From Shewanella zhangzhouensis (lineage in GTDB: Bacteria > Pseudomonadota > Gammaproteobacteria > Enterobacterales > Shewanellaceae), in the NCBI RefSeq assembly GCF_019457615.1, contig NZ_CP080414.1:1362501-1426500 (forward strand): 64,000 nt of DNA. The letters are read 5' to 3'. Shown here one piece after another: positions 19,201-26,405 of this stretch (positions are counted from its first letter, which is position 1; each line of letters begins with the position of its first letter). Position numbers and translations under genes: made by a program. A model generated the notes under the pieces. The model was not told where the DNA came from. It did not search any database and saw nothing but the letters and a program-made list of their open reading frames with translations.

Positions 19201-19710
19201 GGTGAATTGCGCGCTTTGCTCGTTCCAGCTGTCCAGGCCCCGGTCATGGGCAAACCAGAGTCTGCCGTTGCGGTCTTTCTTTATGGCATTGACCTGATTA
19301 CCGCCTATGCTGCCCGGCGTCTCGGGGCTGCGTGCAAATTGGGTGGTCTGCCGGGTGCTTAAATCGACCCGATAGACCCCCTGAGTCATGGTGCCAATCC
19401 ACAAAAATTGGCCATCGGCCAGCAGGGAGCGTACATGCAGCTTCGACAGTGCCGGATTGTTTGCACTCTCAAGGGGCAGATATTCATAGCCATCAAAGCG
19501 GAACACGCCTCTGCGTGTCCCAACCCAGATAAAGCCCTGTGGGTCGGTTTCCAGTTTAAGGATTTCTTTACTTTGCAGCTTGTGATTGGCTTCTACCTGA
19601 AACAGCGGTGGGGTAAAGAGCGAGGGTTCAATGGCATGGGCGTGCAAACTGAAGGTGAAGATAAGCGCCACCGCCAACAGATGCCAGCCATGGCGTACTC
19701 TGGTGCTCAT
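16300..19710 (-). CDS. large hybrid sensor: periplasmic propeller, Y_Y_Y domain and histidine kinase
   Basis: About 1136 residues if started at 19710, which places a good signal sequence (HGWHLLAVALIFTFSLHAHA) at the N-terminus; the open frame extends to 19917. Residues about 45-730 hold repeated two-component-propeller strands (GFIWVGTRRGVFRFDG, LWFAHDRGLDSW, LWAGSDRGLVRV, LWVGTLGGLGLV). A Y_Y_Y-type beta domain (YRYRLDGYDNDW, PPGNYRLRLQAR) and one transmembrane helix follow (about 820-840). The kinase core has VGHDLRTPL (His879), the N-box LLKNSYKYTNQ and G boxes (DSAPGV, GSGLGLWI). Unlike the well-known Bacteroides hybrid systems it lacks a C-terminal receiver and AraC domain, so it probably acts through the OmpR-type regulator encoded 28 bp downstream. 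The ligand is unknown; polysaccharide fragments are typical for this sensor class. Confidence 0.85.
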   Translation of the reverse strand: MSTRVRHGWHLLAVALIFTFSLHAHAIEPSLFTPPLFQVEANHKLQSKEILKLETDPQGFIWVGTRRGVFRFDGYEYLPLESANNPALSKLHVRSLLADGQFLWIGTMTQGVYRVDLSTRQTTQFARSPETPGSIGGNQVNAIKKDRNGRLWFAHDRGLDSWNEQSAQFTPYLSLDKPDDRYHNYLLDIEFDAEGKLWLSTAMGLAWMDKDAAGFALFASEGELLHKVVLRRLYLASDNRLWLTSQNQGTYLLSPATREVLLLSEGDGDETRKVINTGIAETFEADGSRRIWLSGTKGVEIRDGESGRLIKHLQGNLLDPQGLAGDLIYSITNSPSGTLWFGVLGVGLQYHPPQARGFSLIDRFAPALKDLFSTNIHQVLNLGEGELLVLTEQQASRISLSSGHTSPFSDDTKVQQKLLVSAIKDSEGNFWFGGDSGNLIATTADGHWLNELQLPLTKNDGVFVKNLALGPEPVLWAGSDRGLVRVSLDDLTMSTLKNADGSRFISFVRCLYLDGQNRLWVGTLGGLGLVAPGSDTVNIFSKEQATEGSLRHNQINQILSDRQGNLLITHPEGIDRLSSDELEKLTATLARMPAPGFAEEASGLDKAAPEKDAAVLRFSPFAIDITDRMTVPARLVALPTGNLWLGNTHLLDKNGLALAQFGEREGALDLGWSRSTPLLGNHSFVYATNNSMQLISTEARPRPGHDATVAITQIQLGSVDIPFDLQAPGLVVGADDQRFSVRFASPDASSLGKVDYRYRLDGYDNDWLTAPEDMRLARYTGLPPGNYRLRLQARVQGADWGPELQLKVSKAPKYYQTLWFQLPLAALLIAMLYGLFRWRLAHARRQQLAQFEHRDALRKAQMLSELMEQKNRMLAEVGHDLRTPLAMIKVQLEAMQDGLLQSTDATFESMANSLGNLNRMVGDIVQLSAEEVTNLAMSKEHLKLLPLIEEQITSFRPLLAQKGIGVSFTCEPELPPETTVFADKARLEQVFGNLLKNSYKYTNQGGQVQLSLTVSPSHSPQEAQPADASLDAWVTLSIQDSAPGVAADEYSRLFDRLYRASNIGDADRAETASGSGLGLWICQSIVRAHGGTITASPSSLGGVAIEIQLPLSIQSSARVPSLPATPSKPNASERSA

Positions 19711-19970
19711 TGAGCGACTGAAAAACGATGCTGTGGGCCGCGAGTTGCAGCGCATTCTGATCTGCCGGATCACCAGAGGTTCTCTTTGAGCCAATGAGTT
19801 GAGACGCGTTATTGTTAACGGCAAGGGTATCTTGTTAATGAAGGCGGGAAAAGCCTTTACCTCTGAAGCCGGGCAAAAAGGCCGGTTAACTGAGTGAATA
19901 GCATAAGGTTTCACCAAGCCTCAGTGGCTTGTTGACTCGTGTCAGGGCCTGGTGAACCTTTTCATCTGGC

Positions 19971-20426
19971 TCACAGGGCCTTGGTCATAAACAGGCTGTG
20001 GGGGTCTTCGCGGTAATGACCAAAGGGGGCGCACTGCTCAAAGCCGTGGGCCAGATACAGGCGCTGGGCCGGCAGAAAGTAATCGGCGGTGCCGGTTTCC
20101 AGATACAGGCGTTTGAAGCCGAGGCGGCGACTCTCATTTTCCAGATGCATCAGCATGGCGTGGCCAAAGCCGCGACCGCGCAGCGCTCGGGTGGCTCGCA
20201 TGGATTTGATTTCGCCGCTGTGAAAGTCCACCTGCTTCACGGCGCCGCAGGCGGCGAGGGTATTGCCCTGCCACAGGGTATAAAAACGGATATCACGTTG
20301 CTTGAGACGGGCCAGATCCAGCGCGTGTACGCTGTCTGCGGGGGAGTTGTCGTACATGTCTTCCAGATGTTCGTGCAGCAATCTGGCAACTGCCGGGTGG
20401 CTTAAATCATCAAGCTTGATATTCAT
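19971..20426 (-). CDS. GNAT-family N-acetyltransferase
   Basis: 151 residues, starting with MNIKLDDLSHPAV; AGGG abuts the ATG and GGAG lies slightly upstream. The frame is open further upstream, but those residues look non-coding. The acetyl-CoA loop is RGRGFGHAMLMHL, followed by the strand FKRLYLETG and the motif PAQRLYLAHGFEQC, an arrangement close to the PhnO/YedL-like putative acetyltransferases. The substrate is unknown. It is oriented with the kinase gene cluster but separated from it by about 260 bp. Confidence 0.85.
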   Translation of the reverse strand: MNIKLDDLSHPAVARLLHEHLEDMYDNSPADSVHALDLARLKQRDIRFYTLWQGNTLAACGAVKQVDFHSGEIKSMRATRALRGRGFGHAMLMHLENESRRLGFKRLYLETGTADYFLPAQRLYLAHGFEQCAPFGHYREDPHSLFMTKAL

Positions 20427-20681
20427 CCCTAATACTCCATAAGTAGTGACATCCGCATTGACAAAGCAAAGGCTGTGCCTGAATTCAGGGGGTTGATAGA
20501 TATAGAGTTTTAGGCGTAATCCGGCGCCATGAAGCACCTCGATTGGGAGCGGCTGCACCTTTTCGGTGCAGCACCCTTCTCACTTTGAGTGTGCTGAATT
20601 AGCTGATAAAAACGCCGGGCGGTGGCTTAAGCGGCCTGGAATGCCAATGTCGCGTCTGCCCGGCAGGGGAGAGAGTGCTGA

Positions 20682-20888
20682 TCAGCCTTGTTGACTGTGG
20701 CGGAAGGCTTCCACCGGCAGCCCACCTATGCCCCAATTGTCCAATTCCACTTCGTCAATTACCACCATGGTGGTGGCCGGAGACTTTTGCAGCACCTGCA
20801 CCAACAGCTCGGTTACGCCACTGATAAGCGCCGCTTTTTGCTCGGCGGTTACCCCTTCGCGGGTCACCTTAATATTCACGTAGGGCAT
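20682..20888 (-). CDS. 4-oxalocrotonate tautomerase family protein
   Basis: 68 residues. The start at 20888 gives MPYVNIKVTREG, which after Met removal exposes the catalytic N-terminal proline (Pro1) of the tautomerase superfamily; the upstream extension would bury it. The length is typical (60-70 residues). It lies 1 bp after the NTF2-like gene and forms an operon with it and a glutathione transferase gene. The family isomerises enols and related compounds, often aromatic breakdown products; the actual substrate here is not evident. Confidence 0.88.
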   Translation of the reverse strand: MPYVNIKVTREGVTAEQKAALISGVTELLVQVLQKSPATTMVVIDEVELDNWGIGGLPVEAFRHSQQG

Positions 20889-20889
20889 G

Positions 20890-21270
20890 TTAGTTGTCCT
20901 TTTTCTCAATGATTTGAAACACCTTGGCGATAATTTGCCATCGGTCGTTTACCCGCACCAGGGTCAGGAAATCCACAAATTGGCGGGCCCCTATGGCGCA
21001 GCGCACCCGGGCAAAGGCCGTGTTGTCTCCGGCAAATTCAATGGCATCGATAACATCCTGACGTGGCTCCCGGCGGCTCGCCGGTGACTGCCGGGTGGCA
21101 ATTACCTCCCGGTAAGTGGGCATATCCCGCTGCAGAAACGGCGTTTCATCGGCACTGGCGTAAAGGGCGTTGGGGTGAAACACGGTATCGAACAGCCGCA
21201 AATCGCAGTGATACAGCAGCTCAAAGTAGTCTGATAACAGTGTTTGCACTTCGTCAAAAGGGCTTGGCAT
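20890..21270 (-). CDS. NTF2-like (SnoaL-type) protein
   Basis: 126 residues with the cone-shaped alpha/beta fold pattern of the NTF2 superfamily. An N-terminal helix (FDEVQTLLSDYFELLYHCD) precedes FDTVFHPNALY, and the C-terminal sheet ends in FLTLVRVNDRWQIIAKVFQ. Members serve as small isomerases, hydrolases or ligand carriers, and no catalytic pair can be assigned with confidence. The start overlaps the stop of the GST gene by the four bases ATGA, and the tautomerase follows directly, so all three are co-transcribed. Confidence 0.8.
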   Translation of the reverse strand: MPSPFDEVQTLLSDYFELLYHCDLRLFDTVFHPNALYASADETPFLQRDMPTYREVIATRQSPASRREPRQDVIDAIEFAGDNTAFARVRCAIGARQFVDFLTLVRVNDRWQIIAKVFQIIEKKDN

Positions 21271-21980
21271 CAGGCTGGTTCCTCTTGGTTCTGGGGCTGG
21301 CTCTGGCTGGCACTGTTTGTGGCTGCAGCCTCAGGCTGTTTTTCCGGCAGCAGGCCTTCCTGCTGCATGGCCAGTATTGCATTGGGTCTGGCGCCGATTT
21401 TTTGCCACAGGGCGAAGGCTGCGGGCCAGTCTGTGAGGGAGACCCCAATAAACTGGCACCAGTTCAGAATGACAAAGGCGTAGATGTCGGCCACGCTGAG
21501 ACGGTCGCCAAGCAGATAATCCCCAGAGCAGCTCAGTTTTTTCTCAAACAATGACAAACGCTTACGCAGCTTGGCTTCGGCCTCCTTGCGCGCCGCAGGG
21601 CTAAGCTCAACACCGCTGAAAAAGGGGCTGAAGGCCTTGTGTAGCTCCGATGACAGGAAGCCAAGCCATTCCCTGAGCCTGGTGCGCTCAAGGCTTGCCA
21701 CAGGCGGCGCCAGTTGGATGGGGGAAGTTTTGCCAAGCGCGGCGGGCAAATCGGCCAGAAACTCAAGGATGGCGGCGTTTTCGGTGATAACTTCACCGCT
21801 GGCAAGCGCCAGCGCCGGCACATAGCCGCCGGGGTTGATGTCGCGAAATCGCTGACCGGTCTGGGTAACGCCCCTGGCGGTATCCACCTGTTCCAGGGTG
21901 TAGGCCAGACCCAGTTCGTTGAGCACTATGTGAGACGCCATTGAGCAGGCGCCGGGTTTGAAATACAGCTTCATATGCAA
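21270..21980 (-). CDS. glutathione S-transferase
   Basis: 236 residues. The thioredoxin-fold N-terminal domain begins KLYFKPGACSMASHIVLNELGL, the beta-class (GstA-like) signature with Tyr, Cys and Ser near the glutathione site. PGGYVPAL supplies the cis-proline, and ENAAILEFLAD is the Ser/Glu glutathione-binding turn (ENAA here). The helical C-terminal domain has LSVADIYAFV. The last 25 residues are a Gln/Ala/Glu-rich tail. AAAGGA lies 8 bp before the ATG at 21980; a second in-frame ATG is two codons later. It is first in the GST/NTF2-like/tautomerase operon, which suggests detoxification of electrophiles or aromatic intermediates. Confidence 0.9.
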   Translation of the reverse strand: MHMKLYFKPGACSMASHIVLNELGLAYTLEQVDTARGVTQTGQRFRDINPGGYVPALALASGEVITENAAILEFLADLPAALGKTSPIQLAPPVASLERTRLREWLGFLSSELHKAFSPFFSGVELSPAARKEAEAKLRKRLSLFEKKLSCSGDYLLGDRLSVADIYAFVILNWCQFIGVSLTDWPAAFALWQKIGARPNAILAMQQEGLLPEKQPEAAATNSASQSQPQNQEEPA

Positions 21981-22041
21981 TTAATCCTTTAAGGCAGTTT
22001 GAGTGCTCTCTGATAATATCCATCGGAAAGTAGATTACTAG

Positions 22042-22096
22042 AAGTAACCTTGTTTTGCGGGTAGAATCGGGTTACCCCGAAGAAACCTGGTTACTT
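22042..22096. promoter_or_regulatory. divergent promoter region with inverted repeat, likely HxlR operator
   Basis: AAGTAACC at 22042-22049 is repeated exactly inverted as GGTTACTT at 22089-22096, and a further GGGTTACCC lies between them at 22069-22077. The region separates the GST operon from the HxlR-type regulator gene, and the distal half-site abuts that gene's start codon. HxlR proteins often repress the divergent gene and themselves from such sites. Binding is inference. Confidence 0.5.
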
Positions 22097-22098
22097 GT

Positions 22099-22461
22099 AT
22101 GTCTTTGAAAGTACGTTTGAATAAAAGCCCATCGCCTCCGGCGCCCTGCATGCTTACCGAGTGTATGGCGGTGATTTCCGGTGCCTGGGCACCCAATGTG
22201 ATCTGGTGTTTGCGGATGGGCCCGAGGCGCTTTAATGAGCTAAGAGTGGACATACCGCCCATCTCGGCCAAGGTGCTGTCGGCGCGGCTGACCGAGCTTA
22301 CAGAGCGCGGTGTGGTCAGCCGTCATGTACGGGATACCTCGCCGCCGTCGGTGGAATACGAGCTGACCGAGCTTGGACGGGAGCTTATTCCGGCGCTGGA
22401 TGCCATTGTGGAGGTTGGCCACAAGCTTAAGACCAAGGGCTATCTGGTACAGCAAAGCTGA
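22099..22461 (+). CDS. HxlR-family transcriptional regulator
   Basis: 120 residues forming one winged-helix domain. It has the family core (CMLTECMAVISGAWAPNVIWCL, RRFNELRVDIPPISAKVLSARLTEL, SVEYELTELGREL) and the usual N-terminal cysteine (Cys17) that senses electrophiles or oxidants in some members. No Shine-Dalgarno sequence is evident, and the inverted repeat reaches to within 2 bp of the ATG. It is divergent from the GST operon, which it probably controls. Confidence 0.88.
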   Translation: MSLKVRLNKSPSPPAPCMLTECMAVISGAWAPNVIWCLRMGPRRFNELRVDIPPISAKVLSARLTELTERGVVSRHVRDTSPPSVEYELTELGRELIPALDAIVEVGHKLKTKGYLVQQS

Positions 22462-22607
22462 TTATCCTGATCCCAATCTATGAGCTATGCCTCCCCAAGG
22501 CGCATTGAAATCGCCCTGTGGGGACAGAAATGACCCAAAACCCGGTTTTTGTTCCGCTGCACAGATTCGGTTAACTTTTGCAGCAGTTGATGTAGCAGGA
22601 GCCGACC

Positions 22608-23243
22608 ATGGGCAGACGATTCTTTGTATTAAGGCACGGGGAAACCCATTTTAACGTTGAGCAGAAATTGCAGGGCCACTGCAACTCGCCACTGACACCC
22701 AAGGGCCGCGCCCAGGCCCGGGCGGTGGGCACGGCGCTGAAATCCTATCTGGGGCCAGAGTTTCATTTCTATGCCAGTTCCCTTGGCCGCGCGGTGCAGA
22801 CCGCCGAGATTGTGCGCGCCGCCCTTGGCAGCGCCGAAACGCCCATCATCAAAGAGCCGCGGCTGATGGAGTTCTCCCTGGGGCTGTGGGAGCAAAGAAC
22901 CGTGCCCAGCATCAGGAGTCAGCACCCCGAGCTTGATGGGGCAGGGGACTGGTACCTGCACGCCCCCGAGGCCGAAAGCTTTGATGAGGTGAGGAGTCGC
23001 CTTGCCAGTTGGCTGGCGCAGTTGCCGCCAGAGGGCGACATAGTGGTGGTCAGCCATGCCCTGACCGGCATAGCGCTGCGGGGCATGCTGCTGGATTTAA
23101 GCTATGAAGACTGCTGGCGTCAGGACCTGCCCCAGGATGCCTTTTTCATCATTGAAGATGGCAAGGTGACCCGCATCGACTGCACTGTTGCTGTTGAGCA
23201 GGCTGTTGAGCAGGCTGTTGAGCAGGATCTGGCCGTGGTCTGA
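22608..23243 (+). CDS. histidine phosphatase family protein
   Basis: 211 residues. The phosphohistidine motif LRHGETHFN (His10) is at the N-terminus, and the second histidine lies in VVSHALTG (about residues 146-153). The acidic residue and Arg pattern (SSLGRAVQTAEI) is that of the small phosphoglycerate mutase-like phosphatases such as CobC and GpmB-like proteins. The last residues carry a repeated Val-Glu-Gln-Ala made by three tandem 12-bp units (GCTGTTGAGCAG) at the 3' end, which may vary in copy number. The substrate is unknown. Confidence 0.85.
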   Translation: MGRRFFVLRHGETHFNVEQKLQGHCNSPLTPKGRAQARAVGTALKSYLGPEFHFYASSLGRAVQTAEIVRAALGSAETPIIKEPRLMEFSLGLWEQRTVPSIRSQHPELDGAGDWYLHAPEAESFDEVRSRLASWLAQLPPEGDIVVVSHALTGIALRGMLLDLSYEDCWRQDLPQDAFFIIEDGKVTRIDCTVAVEQAVEQAVEQDLAVV

Positions 23244-23490
23244 TCTTCAGGGACACAGTTTCAGGGACACAGGTTCGGGGGCCGCGCCTCCGGCTGCCGG
23301 GGATGCCCATTTTGCGAACGCCCTGTTAATGTCGGGGTTAATTAGCTGAAGCTTAAATGTAATATCTTGTTTATAAAAGATTAAACAGGGCATTCATTCA
23401 TCTTTTGTTAAGGATGTCGCCGCGACACTTGGGCCAAACCCGCCGCGCCATGGCTGCGCCCGGGTATTTCCCAAGGCAAAGGAGACATCC

Positions 23491-24045
23491 ATGACCCTGA
23501 AACGTACTTTTTCAATCGCCACCCCTTTATTGCTGAGCCTCGGCGCGCTTTCCAGTGCCGCCCATGCCATCGATATGGGTGTGGAGCTGAATGACGATCG
23601 CGCCTCTGTATCCCTTGGCGGCCAGCTTACCCCCAGCGCCAGACTCGAAGGCGAATACCTGTATGTGGACGGTGATAATCACCTGCTGCAGAGTGCGCTG
23701 CTGTTCAGCCACAACGCCGGTTCGCACCGGTTTGAGTTTGGCCCAATGGCCTCGCGGGTATGGCTGGATAACAGCCCCAATGGCAGCATGCTGTCCCTGG
23801 GGGGCAAGTATCAGCTGGCTCTCGGTAACGGCCTGTCACTCAAGGCCACCGGCTTTGTCAGCCCCTCGGTGCTGAGTTTTTCCGGTGTTGATGGCCACTA
23901 TCAGTGGAGCACGGCGGTGGGCTACGAGCTGAACCCGAACCTCGGCTTTGAGGCGGGCTATCGCCAAATCCGCATCCAGTACGATGACCACAGAAATCGC
24001 GACCTGGAAGACGGCTTTTATGTGGGGGCGAGCTTCCGCTTTTAA
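23491..24045 (+). CDS. YfaZ-family outer-membrane beta-barrel protein
   Basis: 184 residues with a signal peptide ending at AHA (residue 26). The mature chain is a run of amphipathic strands ending in an aromatic terminal phenylalanine (GFYVGASFRF), the outer-membrane insertion signature. The opening IDMGVELNDD and internal SLGGKYQLALGNGLSLKATGF resemble YfaZ proteins. AAAGGAG lies 7 bp before the ATG. The 247 bp upstream contain an AT-rich stretch around 23,350-23,390 that may hold the promoter and a repeated CAGGGACACA at 23,250-23,275. The role is unknown; it may be a small channel. Confidence 0.85.
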   Translation: MTLKRTFSIATPLLLSLGALSSAAHAIDMGVELNDDRASVSLGGQLTPSARLEGEYLYVDGDNHLLQSALLFSHNAGSHRFEFGPMASRVWLDNSPNGSMLSLGGKYQLALGNGLSLKATGFVSPSVLSFSGVDGHYQWSTAVGYELNPNLGFEAGYRQIRIQYDDHRNRDLEDGFYVGASFRF

Positions 24046-24065
24046 TGGCTGAGTTAACGCTTTAA

Positions 24066-24100
24066 TAAAAAACGCCGCAGGTTTTGCCTGCGGCGTTTTT
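24066..24100. terminator. bidirectional rho-independent terminator
   Basis: AACGCCGCAGG, loop TTTTG, CCTGCGGCGTT, with T-runs available on both strands. It lies between the converging yfaZ-like and GH97 genes. Confidence 0.92.
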
Positions 24101-24128
24101 GTTCAGCTCAGCGCGAGGCGCCCGTCGC

Positions 24129-26159
24129 TCACAGCGCTTTTAAGCGTACCGCCGCGCCACCACCGTCGGCCAGATGCAGGCTGAGGGTATCGCCCTTGCG
24201 TACCTTGAGCTTTTTGATGTCAATCTCGTAGGGGCGCCATTTCCATTCGGCGTCTTTGCCGTCCTGATAAATCTGCGCCTCAAAGGTTTTGCCGGGCTCG
24301 AGGAAATCCAGCTTCACTGTCACATCCCGGGCCTGCTCGTCGGTCACGGCGCCCAGGTACCAGTCGTTGCCGCTGTACTGGCGCGCCTTGCGCTCTTTAC
24401 GGGCCATCACCACAAAGTCGCCTACCTCGCCATCGAGGGCAATGCTCTGCTCCCAGTCGGTGGGTACGTCCTTGATAAATTGAAAGGCGTCGGGACGTTT
24501 TAAGTAGTTCTCAGGCAGGTCGGCCGCCATCTGAATAGGGCTGTAGAGCACCACATACAGGGCCAGCTGCTTGGCGAGCGTGCTTTGTGGGCGATTGGTG
24601 TTGTCACCAAGGCCGTTAAAGCCCATGTCGAAGATACCCGGGGTAAAGTCCATGGGGCCTGCCAGCATGCGGGTGAACGACAGCATGGCAACGTGCTCGG
24701 GTGGGTTTGGCGGATTGCCCCAGGCATTGTATTCCTGACCACGGGCACCCTCGCGGGCGAGCCAGTTGGGGTAGGTGCGGCGCAGCCCCGTGTCCTTGAT
24801 GGGCTCGTGGGTATTGATGCTTATCTGGTATTTGGCGGCGGTTTTCACGTTATCCAGGTATTCGCCCACCATAAACTGGCCATCGTGCCACTCGAAGCGC
24901 TCGAGGCCGTTTTCATCGATGCGTTTGATGTTACCGCCATCGGCCACGTAGCCGGTTTTTACCTGACTGACGCCCATTTTCTGGTATAAACCGAAGGCGC
25001 CATCCCACTGCTTGCGGTAGTTGCTGACGCTGCCGGAGGTTTCGTGGTGGCCTATGAGTCTGGCGCCCACCTCGCGGCCATAATCGGCAATGGCCTGGAT
25101 ATCAAAATCGGCAAAGGGCTGGGTAAAACTGAACAGATCGCCATTGTGGAACCAGTCGCCGTCCCAGCCGATATTCCAGCCTTCTACCAGCACACCATCA
25201 AAGCCATTGTCGGCGGCAAAGCGCAGGTATTTTTTGGTTTCATCTGTGGTGGCGCCATGCTTGCTGCCGCTGCCCCAGGTGTTTTGGTTAATGTGCATGC
25301 CCCACCAAATGCCCACGTATTTACCGGGCTCGACCCAGGAGACATCCCCAAGCTGGTTGGGCTCGTTAAGATTGAGAATAAGGTGCGAGTTAATCAGCCC
25401 TGTGGCATTGGCCGCGATTTGCAGCGTGCGCCAAGGGGTGTTGAATTTGCCGTTGGTTTTAACTGCCACCCCGTCTGACCAGGGCGTCAGCTCTGAGACA
25501 AAGGTGCCGGGACGGCGCTGATTCAACGTCATGGCGGCGTAATCCACCAGGGCCGCCTCGTGGATGGCAATATGCACCCCATCCTTGTTTTTAAAGGTAA
25601 AAGGAGTTTGCACCAGGGCGGCATCGGCAAGCTTGCTGTGCTGATAGAGATACTCGTAGCGGTTCCAGCCGCGGCCGGGGATCCACCAGGCTTCAGCCTT
25701 GTCGGCCTCCTCAACGGCAAATTCGGTGAGCTCGCGGCCGATGTTCAGCGGTGTATCGGCATTCACCTCGTAGCGAAAGCCCACACCGTCGTTAAAGGCG
25801 CGAAAGCGCACCTTATAGCCTTGTTTGCTGTCTGGGTGAGTAAAGCTCACCACAAGCTCGTTGTGCTTGTCTTCAATGATGCGCGCCTCGCCCCAGGGCT
25901 GCTCCCAGCTGCTGTCCACTGTGGCCCTTTGGCTGTCTGAGATATCAAAACCGCCCCGGAAGTTGGCGGCATTGGTAAAGTCAAACCCCAGCTTGGATGC
26001 GCCAATCACAGGCTTACCCTGAAACAGCACGGCATAGTGGGGGGCGTCATCGTCGCTGACCTTAACTTCAATCTCGCCATTGGGGGACTTGAGGCTTAAG
26101 GTTTTGGCCTGCAATGGCAGGCTGGCGGCCATGGCCAACAGCAGCAGTGAATAGCGCAT
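24129..26159 (-). CDS. glycoside hydrolase family 97 (alpha-glucosidase/alpha-galactosidase type)
   Basis: 676 residues. A signal peptide (LLLLAMAASLPLQA) is followed by the N-terminal beta-supersandwich typical of GH97 (LKSPNGEIEVKV, GLGDN-type turns later). The central (beta/alpha)8 barrel has DNGFDGVLVEGWNIGWDGDW, IGHHETSGSVSNY and INTHEPIKDTGLRRTYPNW, motifs strongly conserved in SusB-like enzymes. A C-terminal beta domain closes it. Glutamates in the EG and HE motifs are the expected catalytic and calcium-site residues, but I cannot separate inverting from retaining type from sequence alone. The enzyme is periplasmic and trims alpha-linked oligosaccharides. It stands alone, without a transporter or TonB receptor beside it. 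Confidence 0.92.
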   Translation of the reverse strand: MRYSLLLLAMAASLPLQAKTLSLKSPNGEIEVKVSDDDAPHYAVLFQGKPVIGASKLGFDFTNAANFRGGFDISDSQRATVDSSWEQPWGEARIIEDKHNELVVSFTHPDSKQGYKVRFRAFNDGVGFRYEVNADTPLNIGRELTEFAVEEADKAEAWWIPGRGWNRYEYLYQHSKLADAALVQTPFTFKNKDGVHIAIHEAALVDYAAMTLNQRRPGTFVSELTPWSDGVAVKTNGKFNTPWRTLQIAANATGLINSHLILNLNEPNQLGDVSWVEPGKYVGIWWGMHINQNTWGSGSKHGATTDETKKYLRFAADNGFDGVLVEGWNIGWDGDWFHNGDLFSFTQPFADFDIQAIADYGREVGARLIGHHETSGSVSNYRKQWDGAFGLYQKMGVSQVKTGYVADGGNIKRIDENGLERFEWHDGQFMVGEYLDNVKTAAKYQISINTHEPIKDTGLRRTYPNWLAREGARGQEYNAWGNPPNPPEHVAMLSFTRMLAGPMDFTPGIFDMGFNGLGDNTNRPQSTLAKQLALYVVLYSPIQMAADLPENYLKRPDAFQFIKDVPTDWEQSIALDGEVGDFVVMARKERKARQYSGNDWYLGAVTDEQARDVTVKLDFLEPGKTFEAQIYQDGKDAEWKWRPYEIDIKKLKVRKGDTLSLHLADGGGAAVRLKAL

Positions 26160-26361
26160 TCATCATTCCTTGTAAGGTGTCATTTTTATTTGTGACCACC
26201 TTAGCGGAGGCTTGCGCCGGGGGACATAAGCTGCATACGTATTCAGGGGCGGTAAGCGCTGCCAATGGGTCGCAATTGCAGTTCGGTCCAATAGCATTTT
26301 GCTTGCTGCATCAAACCACTTGCGCGGCTTAATAAGCCTGGGTGAGAGAGGATAGACCTGA

Positions 26362-26391
26362 ACGGGCACAGGGGGCTTACCCTGTGCCCGT
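26362..26391. terminator. strong 12-bp stem-loop after the flavin oxidoreductase gene
   Basis: ACGGGCACAGGG at 26362-26373 pairs perfectly with CCCTGTGCCCGT at 26380-26391, loop 6 nt. It lies 14 bp beyond the stop of the minus-strand oxidoreductase gene. No T-run follows on either strand, so it may be a rho-dependent or mRNA-stabilising hairpin. Confidence 0.5.
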
Positions 26392-26405
26392 GGGGGAGGG
26401 GAGCA

